Assembly: GCA_001796995.1 (NCBI GenBank)
Contig: MGOB01000024.1
Coordinates: 18,973-33,774 of the forward strand
Source: Chloroflexi bacterium RBG_16_68_14
GTDB lineage: Bacteria > Chloroflexota > Dehalococcoidia > DSTF01 > RBG-16-68-14
DNA length: 14,802 nucleotides
Direction: 5' to 3'
Shown here: positions 1 to 6,501 of the stretch, piece by piece
Position numbering within the stretch: position 1 is the stretch's first letter
Layout: each line of letters opens with the position of its first letter
Notes under the pieces: generated by a model
What the model was told of the DNA's origin: nothing
The model's database searches: none
The model's input: only the letters and a program-made list of their open reading frames with translations
Made by a program: the position numbers and the translations under genes

Positions 1-354
1 CCGCTCGGGCGGGATGTCCACGTCGGACGGCAGCTCCTCGGAGGCCGCCCGCTGGAGGAGGGGCGCCTCGTCCCGGTGCATGACGATGCGGGCGCCGGTG
101 GCCTGCCGCAGCCGGTGGGCGCCGGAGGCGTGGTCGAAGTGGTGGTGGGTGATGACGATGTAGCGCAGCGTCAGGCCGGGGAAGCCGCGCAGCGCCTCCA
201 GCCGGCTGCTGATGGACTGCTCGTCCGGGAAGCCGGCGTCGATGAGGGCGCCCTCGCTACCATCGACGACCAGGTGGACGTTGGGCGGGAAGGGCTGGGG
301 GAACCAGCCGAGCTGGACGTGCAGGCTGTGGACGTGGGGGGTGATCTCCTGCAT
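1..354 (-). CDS. MBL-fold metallo-hydrolase, N-terminal part
   Basis: An open frame runs leftward from an ATG at 354 and leaves the window without a stop, giving 118 residues. It opens with MQEITPHVHSLHVQLGWF, followed by a typical beta-strand region (VHLVVDGSEGALIDAGFPD) and then YIVITHHHFDHASGAHRL. THHHFDH is the HxHxDH metal-binding signature of the metallo-beta-lactamase superfamily, and DAGFPD is the preceding conserved Asp-Gly segment. Such enzymes bind one or two Zn or Fe ions and hydrolyse varied substrates such as thioesters, lactones or phosphodiesters; the substrate cannot be told from this half. The remaining metal ligands lie outside the window. There is no good ribosome site before the ATG, but no other start is available in frame. 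It is distinct from the second MBL gene at 1831 and on the opposite strand. Confidence 0.85.
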   Translation of the reverse strand, partial: MQEITPHVHSLHVQLGWFPQPFPPNVHLVVDGSEGALIDAGFPDEQSISSRLEALRGFPGLTLRYIVITHHHFDHASGAHRLRQATGARIVMHRDEAPLLQRAASEELPSDVDIPPER

Positions 355-501
355 CGCGCGGCGATGGTAGCAGGCGAAAGCCATCGCTGTCTACGCTGCC
401 CCGCGCTGAACGTGCGGCCTTGCCCCGCGGCGGCCATCGCTCCATCATGCAGTCGATGAGCGAGCCTCGCGTCCGCGTCCCAGCGCCAGCGGAGCTCCCC
501 C

Positions 502-851
502 ACCCGCGCCCCTCGCTGCCACCTCTGCCCGCTGGCCCGCTGGTGCCTAGAGCGGCCGCTCTTTGCGCAGGCCGCGCAGCGACGCATCGCTGACACGAAG
601 GGGCCGTACCGCGCTCAGCCGCCGTTCCGGGGCTCGCGGCGCTACTACCGGGGTCGCCTCGTCCAGGCGCTGCGGGAGCTGCCGCCGGGCGCGTCGCTTA
701 CGCCGGCGGAGCTGCTCGAGCGGCTGGGCCGACAGGTCGCCCGACCTTCGGCGACGGGCTGGACGAGGCGGCGTTCCTCGACCTGGTGGAGGCGCTGCGC
801 CGCGACGGCCTCCTCCGCGTCGAGCCGGGCGGCCGGCTGCGGCTGCCCTAG
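502..851 (+). pseudogene. mutY: Decayed C-terminal fragment of a MutY-like A/G-specific adenine glycosylase
   Basis: In the frame of base 517 the sequence reads TRAPRCHLCPLARWC, which matches the end of the [4Fe-4S] loop of EndoIII/MutY enzymes (C-x6-C-x2-C-x5-C). The last three cysteines are present, but the position of the first is Ser. The frame continues through a PPFRGSRRYYRGRLVQALRE segment that resembles the region after the Fe-S loop in bacterial MutY proteins. Near 740-744 the frame changes, and the homology-like reading resumes as FGDGLDEAAFLDLVEALRRD and ends in RLRLP and a TAG at 849-851. The catalytic HhH-GPD half is absent: only about 150 bp separate this from the divergent MBL start. 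I read it as a truncated, frameshifted remnant. The family is recalled from motif resemblance only, and an unrelated small gene is possible. Confidence 0.5.
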
Positions 852-854
852 GCG

Positions 855-1640
855 CTATCGGATGGAAGTAGCACTGGGCTTCCGGGCCAACGCCACCCAG
901 CTGAGAGGAAAGAGTCGCCCGAGGACGCGCCCCAGCAGGCGTTCTACCGGGTTCCTGCCCACAGTGTAGCCACGAATGTAGAGCGTCTCCAGGCCTGCGT
1001 CTGCCAGCAGGCGCCGTATCCCGAAACGGGTGAGAGGCCGAATGTGGGTGTAGTCATCGTAGAAGTTGGTCACCGGGTAGAGGATGGAGTACTGAGTCGG
1101 GGTCTGGCTCAGGAACAGTCCGCCGGGCTTCAGGACTCGGCGGATATCGCGCACGAAGGCAAGCAAGTCGGGAATGTGCTCCAGGATCTCCTTGGCGCGC
1201 ACCACGTCCACGGACCCGGACGCGAAGGGAAGCCGAGTACCATCCGCGATGACGACCGGCAGGCTGCGGGCACGGCAGAGAAGGGCCGAGGCCGAAGAAG
1301 GGTCGAGCCCGAGCGCGTCGCCCAGCCGCTCGCGGCACATCGCAAGAAAGCCTCCCGCGCCGCAGCCAATGTCCACGATGCGTCGGGCGCCAGGCAGCCA
1401 TTCGGCGATGATCCGGATGTCCCGTTCGGAGATCTCGGGGTGCTCCCTGATGAACTCGTAGTACCGAGGAGATGTCCAGAGGGCTGGAAGGTCTTGAGCA
1501 CCATTGCCCTGCGGGGCCCTGCTCTGTTCTGTCCCACCTGATGCCCGGCCACCTTTGACGGCCGGTCCCGCAGGATGAGTCATTCCGGGCCCGGTCGTCG
1601 TGTCCGCTGTAGGCGCAGTTCCGTGAGGGTAGTCATTCAT
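855..1640 (-). CDS. Class I SAM-dependent methyltransferase (Methyltransf_11 type)
   Basis: A 261-residue protein if started at the ATG at 1640. A GTG 36 bases upstream (1676) is an alternative, but the GGGAGG lying between them favours the ATG. The first 50 or so residues are low-complexity (Gly, Thr, Ala, Pro). The SAM-binding motif I is VDIGCGAGGF at about residues 89-98, followed by the acidic LGLDPS strand, then DGTRLPF and the motif IV-like region VVRAKEILEHIPD. LKPGGLFLSQTP is the usual post-motif strand of this family. The C-terminal part (FYDDYTHIRPLTRFGIRRLL) resembles methyltransferases found in glycan or polyketide clusters, but the substrate is not identifiable. It probably methylates a small molecule or surface-sugar precursor rather than DNA. 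It is transcribed alone, convergent with the mutY remnant and divergent from the MBL gene at 1831. Confidence 0.85.
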   Translation of the reverse strand: MNDYPHGTAPTADTTTGPGMTHPAGPAVKGGRASGGTEQSRAPQGNGAQDLPALWTSPRYYEFIREHPEISERDIRIIAEWLPGARRIVDIGCGAGGFLAMCRERLGDALGLDPSSASALLCRARSLPVVIADGTRLPFASGSVDVVRAKEILEHIPDLLAFVRDIRRVLKPGGLFLSQTPTQYSILYPVTNFYDDYTHIRPLTRFGIRRLLADAGLETLYIRGYTVGRNPVERLLGRVLGRLFPLSWVALARKPSATSIR

Positions 1641-1830
1641 CCTACGTGTCCCTCCCAACCTATCCTGGCGTTCCACCCAAAGCTATTCGGGGATTCCCCA
1701 CTCTTTCCAGACGGCTGCCACCATTCGCCCGGCCGAGAGCGCAGCCCAGCAGGCGGCTCGATAGACCACCGCCGCGCTATCTGGTATCCTCTCACCGCCC
1801 CGCAGGGGTAGTCGCTTCGGGAGGTTTGCC

Positions 1831-2469
1831 ATGGAGGTCTACGAGGAAGGCCAGCTGCGGCTGGTGAAGGCGGGGCCGCTGGGCCCCTTCGCCAACAACG
1901 CCTATCTCATCCAGGACCGGGAGACGGGCGAGGCGATCATCGTGGACGCGCCGGCGGAGGGCGAGAAGCTCCTGGAGGCGCTGGGCGACGGCGAGGTGAC
2001 GCGCATCGTCGTCACCCACCGCCACCCGGACCACTGGGTGAGCATCGATGCCCTCAAGCGGGCCACCGGCGCCCCGGTCTACTGCCACGAGGCCGACCGC
2101 GGCCCCTACGGCGAGCAGGTCGGTAACACCCTGGCCGACGGCGACGAGATCGAGGTGGGCGACCTGCGCGTGCGGGTGATCCACACGCCGGGGCACACGC
2201 CGGGCAGCGTCTGCCTGCTGGTGGGGAACCACCTGATCAGCGGCGATACCCTCTTCCCCGGCGGCCCGGGCCGGACGACGCGGCCGGAGGACCTCCAGCA
2301 GGAGATCGGCTCCATCACCTCTCGGCTGTTCGAGCTGCCGGACGAGACGCTGGTTCACCCCGGCCACGGCGACGACGGCAGCATCGGCCAGTCGAAGCGG
2401 GAGTACGACGCCTTCGCCTCGCGGGAGCACCGGCCGGATCTCTGTGGGGATGTGACGTGGGAGGGGTGA
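1831..2469 (+). CDS. Glyoxalase-II-like MBL-fold hydrolase; 3' end lies at the element junction
   Basis: A 212-residue protein; the ATG is preceded by GGGAGG at a normal distance. All metal ligands of the metallo-beta-lactamase fold are visible: H63-x-H65-x-D67-H68 in THRHPDHW, H118 and H122 in HTPGHTPGS, D139 in SGDTLF, and H176/H179 in HPGHGD. Length and motifs fit the short glyoxalase II-like (YcbL-type) group of cytoplasmic hydrolases; the physiological substrate is unknown. The C-terminus, CGDVTWEG then TGA at 2467, is short. The opposite-strand serine recombinase frame runs through the last 155 bp of this gene, which suggests that a mobile element joined the chromosome at this 3' end and supplied or restored the final codons. 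The 190-bp space upstream is shared with the divergent methyltransferase and should hold both promoters; none was convincing by eye. Confidence 0.9.
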   Translation: MEVYEEGQLRLVKAGPLGPFANNAYLIQDRETGEAIIVDAPAEGEKLLEALGDGEVTRIVVTHRHPDHWVSIDALKRATGAPVYCHEADRGPYGEQVGNTLADGDEIEVGDLRVRVIHTPGHTPGSVCLLVGNHLISGDTLFPGGPGRTTRPEDLQQEIGSITSRLFELPDETLVHPGHGDDGSIGQSKREYDAFASREHRPDLCGDVTWEG

Positions 2470-3904
2470 GCAGGCTAACAACGACCGCCATCGCCTCCGG
2501 TCGCGGCTGGATCGCGGTGATCACGCCATCCTGCACCACGATCTCCTTCAGCAGCGACCGACACAGCGCCTTCCGCGCCACCGGAGCCATCTCCGGCCAC
2601 AGGTCGGCGATGCCGTCAAGCGTATCCAGGACCTGCTGCTGACGGAGCGGGAGCGGCACGGGCGGTAGCGCCGCGAGTTGGGCCTTGATCGAGTCGCGCC
2701 GCTGCAGGTAGTCGTCGCGCTCGATATCGCCCAGCCGGTAGAGGTCGGCCTCGCGCTCTAGCTGCCGCTCCAGCCTCCGGCGCTCCTTCTCGAAGTCGGG
2801 CTGACGGCCACGGAGGGCGTCGACCACGGCGGCCTTGGTCGCAGCATCGAGGCTGAGGTTGCGGATCACCATTTCCTCGATCTGCCCCTCCAGATTGTCT
2901 GTCCGGCGGAACTTGATCTCGCCGGTGCAGCCGCGCGAGCCTGGGCCGTAGCAGCGGTAGTACGAGCGTCCACCGGAGTCCGTGTAGCCGTACCACTTGG
3001 TGCCGCAGGCCGCGCAGCGCAGCAGGCCGGTCAGCGCGTAGGCGCGGAATGATTTCGGTGCGGAGGTGCCCGATCCTGTACGCCGCTCGCGGAGCCTCGC
3101 CTGCACCTCCTCGAACAGCGCTTCGTCGATGAGCGGTTCGACATCGCCCGGCCGTTCGCCCTCGGTCTTGTGCTTGATGTACCCCAGGTATGCACGGTTG
3201 CCGAGTATCTTCCGAACGCCGCTCGCAGCCAGCGGCCCGCCACCGTACGTCGAACGCAGCCCCTGCTCTGCCATCCAGATGCACAGGTCGGTGGTACTGA
3301 ACTGGCCCGTGGCGTACTTTCGGTACGCCTCACGGATGATCGGGGCGACCTCAGAGGGCACGAGGCGGTCAGCCTGCGGGTGCGGCCGCTCGACGCCGTC
3401 GTCGTCAATGATCTTCTTCGGGACGCGCCGGTACCCCAGCGGTGGCACACCGACGAACTTGCCCTGTCGGAACTTCTCTCGTAGGCCGGCGCGCGTCCAC
3501 CATCCAAGCTGCCGCGAGTAGTGCTCGTCCAGCACCTCGCTGATCCCCTCCAGCAAGTGGCCCTCCGGCGACTCCGGATCGAGGTTGGGCAGATTGAGCG
3601 CGATGACCTTCACGCCGAGGTTGCGGAGTTGGCGCTTGGCCCGTCGCGCGACCTCAGCGTCGCGGGCGAACCGGCTGGTGTGGAAGCAGAGGATCGCGTC
3701 GAACTCGTGCGCCTGCGCGGCCTCCAGCATCTGCTGGAAGCCCTCGCGCGTCTCCTTGGTGCCGCTCTCGAAGTCGGAGTAGCGCGCGACGATCTCGACG
3801 CTTTGCTGCGCGGCGTACTGCTCTAGCGCCTGGCGCTGGGCATCGGGGCTGAAGCCCTCCTCCTGCGCGCGCGTCGACTCGCGGACGTAAGTCGCCGCCC
3901 TCAC
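2315..3904 (-). CDS. Large serine recombinase (site-specific integrase)
   Basis: From the GTG at 3904 the protein has 529 residues. An N-terminal resolvase domain starts at AATYVREST, with the nucleophile at Ser10, and the conserved Arg region is SRFARDAEVARRAKRQLRNLGVKV. A recombinase domain follows (GVPPLGYRRV near 152-161), then a zinc ribbon with Cys297, Cys300, Cys318 and Cys326, then a charged coiled coil (about 368-410). Such enzymes integrate and excise phages and integrative elements using short att sites. The frame stays open upstream to 4345, but that extension is Pro/Arg-rich, overlaps the divergent gene at 4270 and has no domain. The GTG at 3904 has AGAGG seven bases upstream and a GTGA overlap with a small ORF, so I prefer it. 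Residues after about 480 are antisense of the neighbouring hydrolase gene, so the C-terminus probably differs in the excised circle. Confidence 0.9.
   Translation of the reverse strand: MRAATYVRESTRAQEEGFSPDAQRQALEQYAAQQSVEIVARYSDFESGTKETREGFQQMLEAAQAHEFDAILCFHTSRFARDAEVARRAKRQLRNLGVKVIALNLPNLDPESPEGHLLEGISEVLDEHYSRQLGWWTRAGLREKFRQGKFVGVPPLGYRRVPKKIIDDDGVERPHPQADRLVPSEVAPIIREAYRKYATGQFSTTDLCIWMAEQGLRSTYGGGPLAASGVRKILGNRAYLGYIKHKTEGERPGDVEPLIDEALFEEVQARLRERRTGSGTSAPKSFRAYALTGLLRCAACGTKWYGYTDSGGRSYYRCYGPGSRGCTGEIKFRRTDNLEGQIEEMVIRNLSLDAATKAAVVDALRGRQPDFEKERRRLERQLEREADLYRLGDIERDDYLQRRDSIKAQLAALPPVPLPLRQQQVLDTLDGIADLWPEMAPVARKALCRSLLKEIVVQDGVITAIQPRPEAMAVVVSLLTPPTSHPHRDPAGAPARRRRRTPASTGRCCRRRRGRGEPASRPAARTAER
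2440..2480. other. Inferred left integration junction of the mobile element
   Basis: The serine recombinase reads as a normal C-terminus down to VVVSLL (codon ending near 2468). It then continues as TPPTSHPHRDP and about 45 further Arg/Pro-rich residues that are simply the antisense of the hydrolase gene. Hydrolase-like coding on the plus strand ends at exactly the same place. A recombinase gene whose end abuts an attachment site in the 3' end of a host gene would give this arrangement. No matching right-hand copy of this sequence was found in the window, so the exact core is unknown. Confidence 0.45.
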
Positions 3905-4014
3905 CGCCGGGCCTCTAGGCACGCGCCGACCTGCGGGCAGGCGTGGCGCAGCTTGCACTCGACCAGACGGGCCAGGAGCGCGGCGAGCGGGGTTGGCTGG
4001 CGTTTTGCCTCCAC
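3901..4014 (-). CDS. Possible 37-residue ORF overlapping the recombinase start
   Basis: In another frame just upstream of the recombinase, a GTG at 4014 opens 37 codons that stop at a TGA overlapping the recombinase GTG (GTGA, 3904-3901). The protein begins VEAKRQPTPLAALLARL and continues with a cysteine-spaced part, ECKLRHACPQVGACLEARR (Cys at 20, 26 and 32). It looks like a short amphipathic helix with possible metal ligands. The overlap is typical of translationally coupled genes, and this ORF looks far more protein-like than the recombinase-frame extension over the same bases. No strong ribosome site precedes the GTG, and an in-frame stop lies two codons upstream, so no longer form is possible. 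It may be an excision-factor-like or leader peptide, but no family is recognised. Confidence 0.4.
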   Translation of the reverse strand: MEAKRQPTPLAALLARLVECKLRHACPQVGACLEARR

Positions 4015-4269
4015 GCATCACAATACGGGCACCCCTCGGCATCTTGACGCGGACCGGGTGCGGCGGGGCCACCGGGCCATATGTAGCCGTATCCCGCACC
4101 GCGTTCGCCAGCCCGCTCCGGGCGGCCCTGCGCAGGTGGGCCAGATTTAACACTCTTCGCCCATAAAGGCCTGGCAATGGCCGTCGGGTTTCAGGCTTAG
4201 TGCCGTTCAACAAGCTTGACGGCGAGAGGCCGCCGGCGACCTCTGCCATAGCAAAGAGAGGAGGGCCAA

Positions 4270-4782
4270 GTGGCCACCACCAAGAAGCAGGAGAGGGATC
4301 AGGGGACGGAGGGCAAGGCGGCCAAGCGGGTTTCGGCGACGCCAACCACGCCGGCGCTATCGGAACTCAAGGTTGGGCGAGCGCTCACCATGCGTTCGCG
4401 CGGGAAGGAGTACAAGGCCGAGATCGTCGAGCAGGACGGGAAGCACATGCTGCGGGTAGCCGCGATCAAAAGCCGCCTGTTCACCAGCCTGAGCAGCGCA
4501 GCCTCGGCGGTCACAGGGTTGACCGGGAAGCAGATTCCAATGCGAGGAGGCGTCGCCTGGGGCGTGATCGCGCAGCCGAACTACGCGGCACTGGGCGGTG
4601 CGACACCCGCCCCGCCGAAGACGCCGAAAGCGAAGAAGCCGACGCCGAAGCGGCCGCCGAAGGCCACCCCGACGCACGGCAAGGTGGCGTCCAAGTGGGA
4701 GTGCGGCAACTGCCATCGGCGCTTCCCAAACAAAGGTCTCCTCACCGCCCACGTAACCCGCGATCACAAGGAGGCAAGGTGA
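4270..4782 (+). CDS. RAMA/DUF2924-like domain protein with a C-terminal C2H2 zinc finger
   Basis: A 170-residue protein starting at GTG 4270, five bases after AGGAGG. Residues 1-25 are Lys-rich and probably disordered. Residues about 35-100 (VGRALTMRSRGKEYKAEIV, then SRLFTSLSSAASAVTGLTGK and VAWGV) resemble the small beta domain of the RAMA, DUF2924 and DUF4357 group; RAMA is predicted from genome context to read modified DNA or accompany restriction-modification enzymes. A Pro/Lys linker (110-135) leads to a textbook TFIIIA-type finger: Cys145-x2-Cys148, Phe152, Leu158, His161-x4-His166. A single C2H2 finger on such a domain suggests a DNA-binding role. It diverges from the recombinase and is coupled to the next gene. 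The element also has two DNA methyltransferases, so a reader of their marks is an attractive but unproven role. Confidence 0.75.
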   Translation: MATTKKQERDQGTEGKAAKRVSATPTTPALSELKVGRALTMRSRGKEYKAEIVEQDGKHMLRVAAIKSRLFTSLSSAASAVTGLTGKQIPMRGGVAWGVIAQPNYAALGGATPAPPKTPKAKKPTPKRPPKATPTHGKVASKWECGNCHRRFPNKGLLTAHVTRDHKEAR

Positions 4783-4970
4783 TGGGCGTGGTGAGTGAGC
4801 AGGACGCGCGCCGCTACCACGGCCGGCTGCAGATGCTCGGCTTCACCTGGAGCCTCGACGACGTGCTGCAGGAGGCCGGACGGCTTGCCCAGCCAGGAGA
4901 GAGGCCGACTGGCGTCGTGAGCAGGGCGCTGGACGACATGCTCAGCCAGGACGGCTTCAAGAAGAAGTAG
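4782..4970 (+). CDS. Small protein coupled to the RAMA/zinc-finger gene
   Basis: A 62-residue protein. Its ATG shares one base with the TGA of the upstream gene (TGATG), and AAGGAGG lies a few bases before it, inside the upstream gene, so translation is probably coupled. The sequence starts MGVVSEQDARRYHGRLQMLG and continues FTWSLDDVLQEAGRLA, then VVSRALDDMLSQDGFKKK. It looks like two or three short helices with a basic end. No family is recognised. The tight coupling argues for a partner or accessory of the RAMA/zinc-finger protein. A strong intrinsic terminator begins 27 bases after the stop, so the pair forms a two-gene operon. Confidence is high that it is translated and low about function. 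Confidence 0.7.
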   Translation: MGVVSEQDARRYHGRLQMLGFTWSLDDVLQEAGRLAQPGERPTGVVSRALDDMLSQDGFKKK

Positions 4971-4996
4971 CCCAGCCGCCCGGATCGCGATCAAGG

Positions 4997-5026
4997 CTCC
5001 GACACCGAAGGGGTGTCGGGGTCTTT
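4997..5026 (+). terminator. Intrinsic terminator of the RAMA/zinc-finger operon
   Basis: The inverted repeat CCGACACC (4999-5006) and GGTGTCGG (5012-5019) forms a perfect 8-bp stem with a five-base loop, extendable by a G-T and a C-G pair. The run TCTTTT follows directly. It ends the plus-strand transcript 27 bases after the stop of the 62-residue gene. Confidence 0.8.
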
Positions 5027-5061
5027 TGGCGTCGCGCCCGGGGCGCGGGGTTAGAGGGCAG

Positions 5062-5082
5062 GTGGCGCAACGGGGGCGCCAC
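5062..5082. other. Hairpin in the gap between convergent genes
   Basis: GTGGCGC (5062-5068) and GCGCCAC (5076-5082) pair perfectly around a seven-base loop. It lies between the rightward terminator and the end of the leftward gene at 5190. There is no T-run on either side, so it is a weak candidate for a terminator of the leftward operon. The rest of 5027-5189 shows no gene. Confidence 0.3.
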
Positions 5083-5189
5083 GAGGTCTGAACGCCAGAA
5101 ACGGGCGCTCACGCGGGCACAGCGGGGCGATCACGGGCCACCCTGCGACCGGCGTCCCCGCTGAGCGCGCGGGCGTACGGCGCGGCCAC

Positions 5190-5570
5190 CTAGCGCTTGT
5201 GTGCGGCGAGGATTCGCTTCGCCCAGCCGAGCGTCCCGAACTGACTGACGCTGGCGTCCCCTGTTTCCAGGAGATAGAACTTGAGCTTCTTGCTCACCTC
5301 AGCGCTCAGTGCGGCATGCTCGGCCAGCAGGAACTTCGACCGGGCATCCCCCCTTGCGGCAAGGTCGCGCGCGCTGTCGAGGTGCTGGCCGATGCCGTCG
5401 AGCTCGACGATCAGCGCGGCCAGGCGGGGGGCGTAGTCCTGCGTGACCTTGGTGCGGCGCTCAAGCAAATCGAGTTGGCGAACGGTCGCCGAGAGATCGC
5501 TAGCCAGGCCACGCGCTTCGCCTTGATCGCGGACGCGCTTCATTACGTTGCTGTAGTCCTTCGCTGTCAT
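5190..5570 (-). CDS. Helical protein of unknown function
   Basis: A 126-residue protein with AGGAG eight bases before its ATG. It is predicted almost entirely helical, with charged heptad-like stretches (SDLSATVRQLDLLERR, then LAALIVELDGIGQHLDSARD) and a basic end, AKRILAAHKR. There is no signal peptide, membrane span or catalytic motif. The ATG overlaps, as ATGA, the stop of an open frame on the upstream side, which marks this as the last gene of a compact leftward operon that begins at 6456. Such small helical proteins are common in phages and integrative elements, where they act as structural adaptors or single-strand-DNA partners, but nothing here identifies one. It is followed by no clear terminator, only a GC hairpin about 110 bases downstream. 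Confidence 0.7.
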   Translation of the reverse strand: MTAKDYSNVMKRVRDQGEARGLASDLSATVRQLDLLERRTKVTQDYAPRLAALIVELDGIGQHLDSARDLAARGDARSKFLLAEHAALSAEVSKKLKFYLLETGDASVSQFGTLGWAKRILAAHKR

Positions 5571-5698
5571 GTTCGTTTCTCCTTGGGCGGCACGCCTAGG
5601 CGCGCGGCCTCTTTGTTGATCTTGATTCTTGTCGCCCGTCTCGGCGGCGGCTCCTCGAAGCCCGCGTGCTGGAGTAGGCTTCGTACTTAGTCATCATC
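5567..5698 (-). other. Protein-like frame without a usable start: broken or frameshifted small gene
   Basis: Directly after the TAA of the gene ending at 5687, and in the same frame, 39 codons read VRSLLQHAGFEEPPPRR and then IKINKEAARLGVPPKEKRT. They stop at a TGA that overlaps the next gene's ATG as ATGA. The reading is strikingly protein-like, yet it has no ATG, GTG or TTG before the penultimate region. A second frame starts at an ATG at 5698 or 5695, overlapping the end of the upstream gene, and reads MTKYEAYSSTR before becoming Arg/Ser-rich and stopping at 5596. A single -1 shift near 5660 would join MTKYEAYSST to the protein-like frame. I therefore suspect a small gene disrupted by a frameshift (mutation, sequencing error or programmed), or readthrough of the TAA. 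Confidence 0.35.
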
Positions 5699-6142
5699 GT
5701 CTTCCTCTGGTGTGATCTGCTTCCGTCGTCGGCCCGGCGGCATCGCTGCCCATTCGTCCGCCTGGGCCAGTTGGTCCAATGCCCACGCCTCGCGCTCCTC
5801 GTCGCCGCGCTCGCGGTCGACGCGGAGGTGCCACAAGAGGAACGCGCGCCCGTACCCATCGGCCCGATCGTCATGCAGTGCCTGACGCTTCTCTCGATTC
5901 GTTTCCCACGGCCACCCGCCTCGCGCCTCGCGTTCGATATCCTCCAGAGTCGGCACCTCGGCAGGCTCATAGAACGCCAATTGGAGCAGCACCAACGCCA
6001 CATCGGCCGCCACAGACTCCGGCCCGTGGCCCTTGGCGGCCTGCGCCTTGGCGAACTCGGCCAGCAGTTCGGCGGCGTCCTGGCGCAGGTGTGCGGGCAG
6101 TTGGTCGGTCGAGGTCACGGCTGCCGCCTGTTCGGGAGTCAT
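5687..6142 (-). CDS. Protein of unknown function with an acidic tail
   Basis: A 151-residue protein. The ATG at 6142 lies two bases after the TAG of the preceding gene, with GGAGG inside that gene's end; the much longer open frame reaching 6616 is not coding in character. The protein has a helical N-terminal half (LPAHLRQDAAELLAEFAKAQ, then ADVALVLLQLAFYEP), a charged middle with conserved-looking aromatics (GGWPWETNREKRQ, FLLWHLRVDRERGDEE) and a tail of GRRRKQ followed by EEDDDD. No known domain was recognised. The basic patch next to an acidic tail could contact DNA or a basic partner. It sits in the middle of the leftward operon 6456 to 5190, and its in-frame continuation past the stop is noted separately. 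Confidence 0.65.
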   Translation of the reverse strand: MTPEQAAAVTSTDQLPAHLRQDAAELLAEFAKAQAAKGHGPESVAADVALVLLQLAFYEPAEVPTLEDIEREARGGWPWETNREKRQALHDDRADGYGRAFLLWHLRVDRERGDEEREAWALDQLAQADEWAAMPPGRRRKQITPEEDDDD

Positions 6143-6144
6143 GG

Positions 6145-6456
6145 CTATCGCCTGCCTCCGATCATCGCGCGGACTGCGGGCGGCAGATCGTCCGCCTCGG
6201 ATGCGGTCTCGCCCGCGCGGGGCATGGGACTGAAGATTCCGAGCCGCGCGCCTATGGATTCGATCTGTCGGTTCGACTCGCTGAGCAGGCGCATCCGTTG
6301 CGGCTCCAGGCGGCCCTCCGTCAGCGCCTCCATCAGGTCGTCGCGGATGATGAGCAGGCGCGCCAGGTGCGTAAGCTCCTGACCCCGCTTGACGCGCGGA
6401 TGCTCGCGTACCAGGGCGGAGACCTTGCCCGCGACGCGCTGGCGCAATGCGCTCAT
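6145..6456 (-). CDS. Small helical protein, first gene of the leftward operon
   Basis: A 103-residue protein from the ATG at 6456, which has GGAGG seven bases upstream; the open frame extends to 6603 but that part overlaps repeats and is not protein-like. It starts MSALRQRVAGKVSALVREH and continues with LTHLARLLIIRDDLMEALTE, then RLLSESNRQIESIGARLGI. The all-helical pattern faintly resembles small DNA-packaging or terminase-small-subunit-like proteins, but the match is too weak to name. The TAG is two bases from the next ATG, so the operon is tight. Tandem and inverted repeats immediately upstream (6470-6520) are probably its control region. Confidence 0.65.
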   Translation of the reverse strand: MSALRQRVAGKVSALVREHPRVKRGQELTHLARLLIIRDDLMEALTEGRLEPQRMRLLSESNRQIESIGARLGIFSPMPRAGETASEADDLPPAVRAMIGGRR

Positions 6457-6469
6457 TATGCCGCCTCCG

Positions 6470-6501
6470 GCAACGCACGTGTGCAACGCACGTGTGCAAC
6501 G
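6470..6501. repeat. Tandem 13-bp repeat upstream of the leftward operon
   Basis: GCAACGCACGTGT occurs twice head to tail (6470-6482 and 6483-6495), followed by a partial third copy, GCAACG. It ends about 14 bases before the ATG at 6456, next to its ribosome site, a place where a repressor could block transcription or translation. Confidence 0.75.

Noticed and set aside
1792..2481. Long minus-strand frame opposite the MBL hydrolase
   Set aside because: Antisense shadow of a gene with complete metal-binding motifs; its composition is typical of a high-GC shadow frame.
3905..4345. N-terminal extension of the recombinase to 4345 or to the ATG at 4042
   Set aside because: The translation is Pro/Arg-rich without a domain, no ribosome site precedes those starts, and the region overlaps the divergent gene and the coupled small ORF.
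4200..4970. A 256-residue plus-strand frame covering the RAMA/zinc-finger gene and ending in the 62-residue gene
   Set aside because: It is out of frame with the RAMA/zinc-finger gene for most of its length. The two genes with AGGAGG sites and real motifs explain the region.
5062..5082. Second intrinsic terminator for the leftward operon
   Set aside because: The stem is good but there is no T-run on the minus strand, so it is listed only as a hairpin.
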